A stretch of 64,000 bases of DNA from an uncultured Pelagibacteraceae bacterium. GTDB lineage: Bacteria > Pseudomonadota > Alphaproteobacteria > Pelagibacterales > Pelagibacteraceae. Position 1 is the first letter of the stretch, and each line of letters begins with the position of its first letter. Below the pieces are notes generated by a model. The model saw nothing but the letters and a program-made list of their open reading frames with translations. It was not told the DNA's origin and did not search any database. Both the position numbers and the translations under genes were made by a program. Shown piece after piece: positions 54,569-61,079 of this stretch. The stretch is from NCBI GenBank assembly GCA_902538885.1, contig CACBGU010000004.1:1-64000 (forward strand), given 5' to 3'.

Positions 54569-55618
54569 ATGGCAAAAATTAAAATAAAAAGAGAGCGAGT
54601 TAAATTCGCTTCTGATAATGTTGCTGGTGCTTGTCCCGAGGTATTAGATGCAATTTTAAAAGCTAATGAAGGAGATAGTACTCCTTATGGAAATGACCCA
54701 ATATCAAATGAATTACAAGATAAGTTTTCAGAAATATTTGAAAAAGATGTAATTGTTTTTCCAACTGCGTCAGGTACTGCAGCTAATGCTTTAGCATTAT
54801 CTACAATGACACCCTCTTATGGAAACATTTATTGTCATAAGATGTCCCATATAAATACTGATGAATGTGGTGCACCTGAATTTTATACAGGAGGAGGAAA
54901 GCTAGTTCCTTTAAATGGAATAATGGGAAAAATAACTTCAGATGAGTTGGATCAATCGATAAGTGGAAAAGGAATTGTTCATCATACTCAACCTTCATCA
55001 GTTAGCATTACTCAAGTGTGTGAAACAGGTGAGGTTTATCAATTAGATGAAATTAAAAAAATTGCAGAAATTACTCATAAACATAATTTAAATTTACATA
55101 TGGATGGAGCTAGATTTGCAAATGCATTGGTATCTTTAGATGTAACCCCTGCTGAAATGACTTGGAAATCAGGGGTTGATGTATTGTCATTTGGAGCAAC
55201 GAAAAATGGATGTTTAGCTGCTGAAGCAATTATCTTTTTTAAGAAAGATTTAGTAGGAGATATTGCTTTTTTAATGAAAAGAGCAGGGCATTTATTATCT
55301 AAAATGCGATTTGTCTCTGCGCAGTTAGATGCATATATATCAAATGATGTTTGGTTAAGAAATGCAAAGCACGCTAATGCAATGGGAAAAAAATTAAGTG
55401 ATGGATTAAGTAAACATAATGATATTGAAATTGCTTATCCAACAGAAGCAAATGAAGTGTTTGCTAAATTTCCAAGAGAAAAAATAGAACATCTAAATTC
55501 TCAAGGTTACAAAATGAACGAAGAAGAATTGGATGGAAAAGCGGTAAGATTAGTTGCTGCTTGGAATACTAAAGATAGCGATGTTGATGAATTGTTAAAT
55601 ACAATTAAAGCTAACTAG
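54569..55618 (+). CDS. ltaE: Low-specificity L-threonine aldolase
   Basis: 349 aa, fold-type I PLP enzyme. 'FASDNVAGACPEVLDAILKANEGDSTPYGNDPIS', 'FPTASGTAANALAL', 'HINTDECGAPEFYTGGGKL', 'LNLHMDGARFANALV' (Asp contacting PLP) and the PLP-Lys K212 in 'SFGATKNGCLAAEAI' are standard for the family. It cleaves threonine or allo-threonine to glycine and acetaldehyde. Glycine is the shared product or substrate with the AGAT gene 2 bases upstream and the riboswitch-controlled cleavage system at 30.6 kb. Its 3' end overlaps the next, convergent gene by 8 bases. Confidence 0.92.
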   Translation: MAKIKIKRERVKFASDNVAGACPEVLDAILKANEGDSTPYGNDPISNELQDKFSEIFEKDVIVFPTASGTAANALALSTMTPSYGNIYCHKMSHINTDECGAPEFYTGGGKLVPLNGIMGKITSDELDQSISGKGIVHHTQPSSVSITQVCETGEVYQLDEIKKIAEITHKHNLNLHMDGARFANALVSLDVTPAEMTWKSGVDVLSFGATKNGCLAAEAIIFFKKDLVGDIAFLMKRAGHLLSKMRFVSAQLDAYISNDVWLRNAKHANAMGKKLSDGLSKHNDIEIAYPTEANEVFAKFPREKIEHLNSQGYKMNEEELDGKAVRLVAAWNTKDSDVDELLNTIKAN

Positions 55619-55838
55619 GATTTTCTTTTAAAAACTCAATATATTTTATTACCTCGTCGAACTGTTCATCAGGAATATCTTTATAGCTTGCATTGAATTT
55701 GCTTTTTACACAAATAGCAACATGAGCATAAGGGTTTCTTCCTTTAGGGTGATTTGGGTGGTCAGGTAATTGTCCCACCAAATAATCGCCAGCTTCCTGA
55801 ATAATTTTCCAGAGTTTACTTGCGTTTTCTTTGTTCAT
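55611..55838 (-). CDS. Conserved small protein of unknown function
   Basis: 75 aa, soluble, no signal peptide. 'KLWKIIQEAGDYLVGQLPDHPNHPKGRNPYAHVAICVKSKF' then 'YKDIPDEQFDEVIKYIEFLKENPS'. The His/Pro-rich 'HPNHPKGRNPYAHVA' stretch followed by two helices looks like a real fold rather than chance. I do not recognise the family. It stands alone, convergent with the threonine aldolase gene and overlapping its last codons. Confidence 0.6.
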   Translation of the reverse strand: MNKENASKLWKIIQEAGDYLVGQLPDHPNHPKGRNPYAHVAICVKSKFNASYKDIPDEQFDEVIKYIEFLKENPS

Positions 55839-55996
55839 ACAGTTTAGTTTTATCTAAAAAATAAACTTTTTCTAATATCTATTATTTCTCTGATTTGTTT
55901 GTGTTTAATAGCACTCCAAGTAACGAATAAAGTGCACAATTGATACAAGCAAATATCTCCTTTTTGATTTTGAGACAAATTACTATTTATTTTTAA
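55839..55996. other. Intergenic stretch without recognised features
   Basis: 158 AT-rich bases between two minus-strand genes. I see no clear hairpin with T-run, no tRNA-like fold and no open frame over 50 codons. It presumably holds the promoter of the small gene at 55838. Confidence 0.5.
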
Positions 55997-56335
55997 TTAA
56001 AACTTTTTCAAAGTAATCAATCCTGATTTAGGATCAATTATTTTTTCATTTAAAGTTGCAACTTTGCCAACATCAAAACCAGCATCTTCAATTACTTTTT
56101 TAAAGTCATCCTCAGAAAAATTAGGGGTATTCTCAAAGTTTATGAACGCAACTCCTTCTGGCCAGGAAACTTCAACGTTACCTTCTCCTGTTGCGGCTTT
56201 AAGCTCTTTTTCGACTTTGGCTTGGCAGGCCATACAAACCATGCCGTTAACAACGCCTATCATAGCAACTTCAGCTTTAGCTAAATTTTGTATGAATAAA
56301 GTTATAACTAAAATAGTAAAAAATATTTTTTTCAT
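55997..56335 (-). CDS. Periplasmic heavy-metal-associated (HMA) domain protein, MerP-like
   Basis: 112 aa with a signal peptide (residues 1-21, ...NLAKA/EV). One HMA domain with the metal-binding C-x-x-C in 'GMVCMACQAKVEKEL' and 'FEDAGFDVGKV'-type end ('VIEDAGFDVGKVATLNEK'). The extra 20 residues at the end ('IDPKSGLITLKKF') are unusual for MerP. Such proteins bind Cu+ or Hg2+ in the periplasm; copper is likelier in a marine cell. It is divergent from the pilin gene, sharing a 128-base upstream region that contains a CCCCA-N3-TGGGG palindrome. Confidence 0.82.
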   Translation of the reverse strand: MKKIFFTILVITLFIQNLAKAEVAMIGVVNGMVCMACQAKVEKELKAATGEGNVEVSWPEGVAFINFENTPNFSEDDFKKVIEDAGFDVGKVATLNEKIIDPKSGLITLKKF

Positions 56336-56378
56336 AATTGATAATTTACAATAATCACAAAAATTTATCTTTAAAAGA

Positions 56379-56392
56379 CCCCCATTTTGGGG
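56379..56392. promoter_or_regulatory. Palindromic motif CCCCA-TTT-TGGGG, site A (HMA/pilin intergenic)
   Basis: Perfect 5-bp inverted repeat around TTT, with one extra C in front, in the divergent region between the HMA gene and the pilin gene (72 bases before the pilin ATG). No T-run follows, and a terminator is not expected between divergent genes, so an operator is more likely. Related copies are at 57461 and 60346. In a ~30% GC region such a GC-rich block stands out. Confidence 0.55.
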
Positions 56393-56463
56393 CTTATGAT
56401 TATTTAACTTTTTGGCATTAGTTGTAATTTCTAAGCTTTGTTAACAAATAATTAAGGAGAGAA

Positions 56464-56967
56464 ATGAAAAAATTAAATACAAAAAAAGGTTTCTCATTAA
56501 TTGAATTACTTGTTGTAATTGCAATTATTGGAATACTTTCTGCGGTAGGTATTACTGCTTATTCTGGTTATACTGCGAGTGCAAAAGAGCAAGCTGCTAG
56601 AACGCAGTTTTCTCAAACAGTTAGCATGATTAATGCTGAAATGGCAAAATGTTCTGTTGGTACTGGCGATTTTGCTTGGGGTTCAGGATCACCTTGGGTG
56701 GCTGATACTTGTGCAGCTGCTATCGATGCCGACTCTGATACAAATATAGCTGCATACCTAACAAGCGAAACTAATGGTTTAGGTTATAAAAATCCGTATG
56801 CTCAAGATGAAGCAGCTGCTACTTATGCCAAAGCTGTTGCGAATGCTACAACTGATCCTGATGCTGACGGTAGAATAACTATATTCTGTGCTGCGGCCGG
56901 CGCTTGTACTATTAAACAAGATGTTGGTGATACTGTACTTTCACAAACTATAAATTCAGCAACTTAA
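56464..56967 (+). CDS. Type IV pilin / pseudopilin
   Basis: 167 aa. A type III signal: 'MKKLNTKKG/FSLIELLVVIAIIGILSAVG' with prepilin-peptidase cleavage after G9, Phe at +1 and the required Glu at +5. The mature part is rich in Ala/Thr/Asp with two or more Cys pairs (about 59/81 and 140/146), suited to disulfides. Better GC and a smoother composition than its neighbours suggest a highly expressed protein. A ribosome site AAGGAGA lies at 56454-56460 and a strong terminator follows, so it is monocistronic. PilT at 63.3 kb could power retraction of this pilus. Confidence 0.92.
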   Translation: MKKLNTKKGFSLIELLVVIAIIGILSAVGITAYSGYTASAKEQAARTQFSQTVSMINAEMAKCSVGTGDFAWGSGSPWVADTCAAAIDADSDTNIAAYLTSETNGLGYKNPYAQDEAAATYAKAVANATTDPDADGRITIFCAAAGACTIKQDVGDTVLSQTINSAT

Positions 56968-56981
56968 TATAAATTTTTAAT

Positions 56982-57025
56982 ATAGGCGTATAAATGAAAT
57001 TATACGCCTATTTAATCTTTTTTTT
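56982..57025 (+). terminator. Strong terminator of the pilin gene, overlapping the end of the RsbW-like gene
   Basis: Perfect 12-bp stem ATAGGCGTATAA (56982-56993) / TTATACGCCTAT (57000-57011) with loop ATGAAA, followed by TTAATC and a run of eight T. The right arm contains the stop codon of the convergent RsbW-like gene (57008-57010), so the same hairpin may end both transcripts. Confidence 0.9.
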
Positions 57026-57430
57026 CAACATAAGATGATTAGTCCACTTATTTGACTTCAAATACTTAATTTCATCCATTATTTGATTTATAAAGAAAGT
57101 ACCTAAGCCTCCTGGTTTTATATCATTCAGACTTCTAGGTTTAATTTTTTTCTTATTAATCTTAATACCGTTGTCATATAAGTGAATTAGAAATTTTTTA
57201 TTTTTAAATTCTAATTCAATTTTGATGATATTATTTTCATTTTCTTCCTTGTAAGAGTGTTTAATAATATTTGTGACAGCTTCATCAACTGCAAGCTGGA
57301 TATTTTTTATTATTTTTAAGTCTACTTCATAAATTTTGAGAAAATCTTTAATTGTAGCTCTTATTTTTTTAAGATTATTTAATGTTGCTGGATAAGATTT
57401 TTTCATTTGCTCAAGGTACTTAATTTTCAT
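57008..57430 (-). CDS. RsbW/SpoIIAB-like serine kinase (anti-sigma factor-type ATPase)
   Basis: 140 aa GHKL ATPase domain alone. N box 'NIQLAVDEAVTNIIKHSY' (Glu/Asn), G1 box 'LYDNGIKI' and G2 box 'GGLGTFFINQIMDEIKY' are present. Such proteins bind a sigma factor or other partner, or phosphorylate an anti-sigma antagonist (STAS protein), and are opposed by PP2C/SpoIIE phosphatases. A phosphatase of that type is encoded 3.6 kb away (61080-63059). No STAS gene or sigma factor is in the window, so the partner is missing here. A CCCCA-N3-TGGGG-type motif lies 31 bases before its start. Confidence 0.85.
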   Translation of the reverse strand: MKIKYLEQMKKSYPATLNNLKKIRATIKDFLKIYEVDLKIIKNIQLAVDEAVTNIIKHSYKEENENNIIKIELEFKNKKFLIHLYDNGIKINKKKIKPRSLNDIKPGGLGTFFINQIMDEIKYLKSNKWTNHLMLKKKIK

Positions 57431-57460
57431 GATTATAAAAGAGTTTAAACTTAATGGTTA

Positions 57461-57472
57461 CCCAAAATGGGG
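57461..57472. promoter_or_regulatory. Palindromic motif CCCA-AAA-TGGGG, site B (RsbW-like / Slam-like intergenic)
   Basis: On the minus strand it reads CCCCATTTTGGG, the same as site A minus one base. It lies in the 94-base divergent region between the RsbW-like gene and the Slam-like gene, 53 bases before the latter's ATG, where it can act on both. Confidence 0.55.
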
Positions 57473-57524
57473 CTATTGCATAAATTTTTTTTAGATTTAC
57501 ACGTATGATCAAATTTAAATCATC

Positions 57525-58832
57525 ATGAAAAATATTCAAATTAACAATTTTTACTTATTCGTTTTAATTTTTTTTTTTTATGTAGTTAGCGCCAATTCAC
57601 AAATCTCATTTGAACAAATTTTAAAAAATCCCAATGATTTAAAATTAAACTTAAAATATGCAAAAGAACAGGAAGATTTAGGGAATTTTAAGTCTGTAAT
57701 TTCCACACTTGAAAGATTAACAAGTTTATATCCAGAAAATGTTGATCTCAAAATGTATTATTTGTCTATTTCCTTGAGGATAGATTCTGTTGAGAGAACT
57801 ATACAGATAATTGATGAAATAAAGAACAGTGAACAATTAACAGCAGAAATTAACACTGAGATAGACATTATTTTACAAAATATAAATAACACTGCAAATG
57901 CAAATGAAAACAAATGGAATGGATATATCGATATATCTTTAAACCACACTTATCACACCAATATCAACAATTTATCAGATTCAGGAACTTTTTATGTTAG
58001 TGATTCTATTAGTAATTACGCAACTAACGAAATTGAAAACGATACATTAGAAATACCAAGTATTAGAATTGGTGGTTTTAAAAAACTGAGTGATAATTCA
58101 AATATCAATCTTAATATTGGATTGTCAGATACATATCAAAATAAAGACAAGTCAGAAGAGAAAGATTTAAATTCAGTATTTTTGAACTATAATTATTTTA
58201 AAGATAAAAATTTAATTAGCACAACTTTTAGTTTTAATAAATCTAATTACAGAAACCAAGCTGACATTAATACTATTAATTTTGGAGTAAGAGATAAATA
58301 TTCAATAAATAAAAACCATTTTTTAATTGGTGGGATAAATTATACAAAAAATACTTACAATCAGAACAATACCTTTTCCACAACTAAAGAAAAAAATAAT
58401 TATTTTGTATCTGGTAACATTGGTTATGAGTTTATTTTTTCCAGAAACAAATTTTTATTTGATTATAAAGATGGTGAGTCAAAGGCAATTGCTGATCAGT
58501 ATGGATATAAACAGGAAAAATATTTAATTAGTTATTTTAGATACTTTGATTTTGGAACACTCAATTTGAGCAAATCTTTTACAGAAAATGAATATGCAAT
58601 AGCAGATACATTTGTACTGTCAAATACTGTCCGAGATGATGAATTAGATACAACTTCAATTAGTTTAAATGGAGAATTGGTTAATTTATACTTCTTTAAT
58701 AAATTAAAATTTTTTGAGGATGTTTATTATAATCTTTCTTTTTCAAAAATTGATAGTACATCTAACATCTTAAATTATAATTATGAAAAAGAAATTCATA
58801 ATATAGGTTTAACTAAAAGGATAAACTTTTGA
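57525..58832 (+). CDS. TPR plus outer-membrane beta-barrel protein, Slam/DUF560 (type XI secretion)-like
   Basis: 435 aa with a signal peptide (residues 1-25). Residues ~28-115 are TPR-like ('LKYAKEQEDLGNFKSVISTLERLTSLYPENVDLKMYYLSISLRI'). From ~135 to the end, short amphipathic strands alternate with polar turns ('GYIDISLNHTYHTNINNL', 'RIGGFKKLSDNSNINLNIGLSDTYQ') and the chain ends in Phe (KRINF), the outer-membrane barrel signature. TPR followed by a barrel of this size is the layout of Slam proteins, which move TbpB-like proteins across the outer membrane. The next gene overlaps it and could encode the cargo. Family membership is inferred from layout. Confidence 0.6.
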   Translation: MKNIQINNFYLFVLIFFFYVVSANSQISFEQILKNPNDLKLNLKYAKEQEDLGNFKSVISTLERLTSLYPENVDLKMYYLSISLRIDSVERTIQIIDEIKNSEQLTAEINTEIDIILQNINNTANANENKWNGYIDISLNHTYHTNINNLSDSGTFYVSDSISNYATNEIENDTLEIPSIRIGGFKKLSDNSNINLNIGLSDTYQNKDKSEEKDLNSVFLNYNYFKDKNLISTTFSFNKSNYRNQADINTINFGVRDKYSINKNHFLIGGINYTKNTYNQNNTFSTTKEKNNYFVSGNIGYEFIFSRNKFLFDYKDGESKAIADQYGYKQEKYLISYFRYFDFGTLNLSKSFTENEYAIADTFVLSNTVRDDELDTTSISLNGELVNLYFFNKLKFFEDVYYNLSFSKIDSTSNILNYNYEKEIHNIGLTKRINF

Positions 58833-60325
58833 AAAAAATATTTATAATAATTTTAATTTTACTTTTGCCTAGCAAACTTTTTGCTCAAAAACAGGTAATC
58901 GGTACTGTTACGTTAGCAATTGGAGAGGTTAAAACTAATGATAATAGAATCTTAAGTGCTGGGGATCCAATTTATTTTAACGATACTGTTATTGCAGGAG
59001 ATAATTCAAAATCTCAAATTATATTATTAGATGAAACTGTCATGATGATAGGAGCAGGAACAGAACTGATAATTGATGAATTTGTATTTAACCCTGAAGA
59101 CGTTGAAGGCAAAATTACAACCACAATCAAGCAAGGTAGTATCAAAGTTTTATCAGGTAAAATTAGTGAAACAAACCCTGAAGATTTAGTGGTAAAAACA
59201 CCTGCTGGAACTATTGGAACTAGAGGAACTGAATTTCAAGCGTTAGTGGATGAGGAGGATGGAGATAGTAAAATACTTCTAATTGGGCCCGGCCCAAATA
59301 ACACATTAGGATTAAGACCAGGAGAAGTTGAGGTTTTTAATCAATTTGGCAGCGTTATTTTAGATCAACCTTTTTTATTTACACAATTTACTCAAGATCA
59401 AGCTCCTCAAGAACCTATTATTATTTCAGAACAAGATTTTAACGATTTTGTAAGAATTCTTGAGGCAAGAAATGAAATTTCTGAAGATGAACAAATCCAA
59501 GAAGCTGTTAAAGAAGGACTTCTAATATCTGGAAAAGAAAGTGGTAGTGAATTAGTTGCTGAAGTAATTGATATCGTTTTAAAGAAGGAAGATGGGGGTG
59601 CAACAGCGGAAACTTTATCTGCAGCTTTAGGAGTAAGTGTAGAGGAGTTATTTGGTGAAGAATACAAAGAAGAATTTGAAAGCGAAAGTGAAGCAAATAA
59701 AATTGTAATTGCTAATGGTGAATTTGGTGATGCTGTTGCTATGATTACTAGATACGGTGGAACAGATCAGGGTAATTCTACTTATGCAGATCTTGCCGGT
59801 ATAGCATCAGGAACTTATACTTATCAAGCAACAGGTATTAATGGAGCAGCTGCTACAGGCTCAGGCAGTGGAACTATCGACTCAACTGTAGTGATTGACT
59901 TTGCTGCTAAAACAATTACTCAAACAGTTTCTGGAACAGTTGCTTTAGGATCAGATTCAAGCAGAACTTTTTCAGATATTTCAAAAGAGCATAGTTACAC
60001 AAGTTCATCATCAAATGTTGAAGCTGATCAAAATGTAATTATTGCAAGTAATGGGTCAGCATCTGCTGATAACACTAATTTTGCTGGAACTCCACAAGCA
60101 GCTGACTCTGATAATAAATCAGATTTTGTAGATAGTGGAACTAATTCATATTTTTTAAATAATGAATTTACTTCAAGCAATATTAAGCTTGGGTCAGGAA
60201 TAAATAATGATCCAATTGCATATGCTGGACATATGAATTTAGTTGTTGAAAATATAGACAATACAAACTCAATGGTTAATCAGTTAAGTTTTTCCAGAAC
60301 CGGAATTACACCAAAAAAAGATTAG
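58829..60325 (+). CDS. FecR-domain secreted protein with a Ser/Thr/Gly-rich beta-barrel-like C-terminus
   Basis: 498 aa, TTG start overlapping the previous stop. Signal peptide 1-19. Residues ~22-140 form a FecR domain ('IGEVKTNDNRILSAGDPIYFNDTVIAGDNSKSQIILLDETVMMIGAGTELIIDEF', 'VVKTPAGTIGTRGTEFQALV'). A Glu-rich middle (about 195-290) leads to a lysine-poor, Ser/Thr/Gly/Asp-rich end (300-498) with strand repeats such as 'GTYTYQATGINGAAATGSGSGTIDSTVVIDFAAKTI', like the barrel lobes of Slam cargo proteins. It may be the passenger of the upstream barrel protein; this is inference from order and style. Confidence 0.7.
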   Translation: MKKIFIIILILLLPSKLFAQKQVIGTVTLAIGEVKTNDNRILSAGDPIYFNDTVIAGDNSKSQIILLDETVMMIGAGTELIIDEFVFNPEDVEGKITTTIKQGSIKVLSGKISETNPEDLVVKTPAGTIGTRGTEFQALVDEEDGDSKILLIGPGPNNTLGLRPGEVEVFNQFGSVILDQPFLFTQFTQDQAPQEPIIISEQDFNDFVRILEARNEISEDEQIQEAVKEGLLISGKESGSELVAEVIDIVLKKEDGGATAETLSAALGVSVEELFGEEYKEEFESESEANKIVIANGEFGDAVAMITRYGGTDQGNSTYADLAGIASGTYTYQATGINGAAATGSGSGTIDSTVVIDFAAKTITQTVSGTVALGSDSSRTFSDISKEHSYTSSSSNVEADQNVIIASNGSASADNTNFAGTPQAADSDNKSDFVDSGTNSYFLNNEFTSSNIKLGSGINNDPIAYAGHMNLVVENIDNTNSMVNQLSFSRTGITPKKD

Positions 60326-60341
60326 ATTTTTATTCTATCTG

Positions 60342-60358
60342 CCCCCCCCATTTTAGGT
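60342..60358. promoter_or_regulatory. Motif CCCCATTTTAGG, site C (upstream of second FecR gene)
   Basis: A run of eight C (60342-60349) leads into ATTTTAGG, giving CCCCA-TTT-TAGGT, an imperfect version of sites A and B. It lies in the 76-base gap between the first FecR gene and the second, 44 bases before the latter's ATG, and may start a separate transcript for the FecR2-CHASE2 phosphatase pair. Confidence 0.45.
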
Positions 60359-60401
60359 AGTATTATTGAAAACTTCAAACATTTAGATTGTAATATGAGC
60401 C

Positions 60402-61079
60402 ATGTTTAAAAATATTAGTAGAAGACAGTTTTGTAAATGTTGTGGATCAATTTTTCTATCAACTTTTATTGTTAATTTTGCAAAAGCAAATTCAGATAAA
60501 AATCAATTAATGTATGGTAACATTGTTGTTAATGGTAAAAAAATAAATGAAAATTCACAAATTAATTTTGATGATTTAAGTGAAGTGGAGACTAAAAGTG
60601 AATTGGCGTTTATACAAAATAATCAAAATGGTTTTTTAGTTAGACCAAATTCCAAGTTAAAGTTTTTTAAAAATAAAATCCAAGAACTTTTAAAAGGTAG
60701 CGTCCATGGAGTGTTTGGAAAACAATCTTCAGAACTACAAATAAAAACACCTAGAGGAACTATTGGAATAAGAGGAACAGTAACATATATCGAATATGAG
60801 GAGAGTTACGATAGAACTTATGTTTGTAACTGCTATGGAAATACAGTGATTTATAATTCAAAAATGCAAGAATTAAAAAATCTTAATAGCAAGTATCATT
60901 CCCCTGTAGTAATAGATAAAAATCAAACAATAAAAGCATCACCATATGGTATTCCATTGAACCATTATGATGATAATATCAAATCTATTGAAAATAAATT
61001 AGGAAGAAAACCAAGATGGAAATTACCAGAAGGTAAAATGATATTTTTTGCACCTACAAATGAAAAAATAAAAATTTAG
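60402..61079 (+). CDS. FecR-domain protein with Tat-like signal
   Basis: 225 aa. The N-terminus 'ISRRQFCKCCGSIFLSTFIVNFAKA' looks like a twin-arginine signal with unusual Cys content (C-K-C-C). The FecR core has 'SELAFIQNNQNGFLVRPNSKLKFF' and 'LQIKTPRGTIGIRGTVTYIEYEES', sharing the KTPxGTIGxRGT motif with the protein encoded just upstream. A 'YVCNCYGNTVIYNSK' segment adds two more Cys. It is probably a periplasmic partner or sensor element for the CHASE2 phosphatase whose GTG start follows its stop directly. FecR-CHASE2 pairs are common in other bacteria. Confidence 0.75.
   Translation: MFKNISRRQFCKCCGSIFLSTFIVNFAKANSDKNQLMYGNIVVNGKKINENSQINFDDLSEVETKSELAFIQNNQNGFLVRPNSKLKFFKNKIQELLKGSVHGVFGKQSSELQIKTPRGTIGIRGTVTYIEYEESYDRTYVCNCYGNTVIYNSKMQELKNLNSKYHSPVVIDKNQTIKASPYGIPLNHYDDNIKSIENKLGRKPRWKLPEGKMIFFAPTNEKIKI

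Noticed and set aside
57461-57482. A sigma-54-like promoter (TGGGGC...TTGCAT) before the Slam-like gene
   Set aside because: The GG and GC elements are only 5-7 bases apart instead of the required 10, and sites A and C do not contain a TTGCA element. The shared part is the palindrome.
60342-60349. Run of eight C as a possible sequencing or assembly error, or a phase-variation tract
   Set aside because: It is intergenic, so no frame depends on it, and it joins a motif shared with two other sites. A length-variable promoter spacer remains possible but nothing in one sequence shows it.
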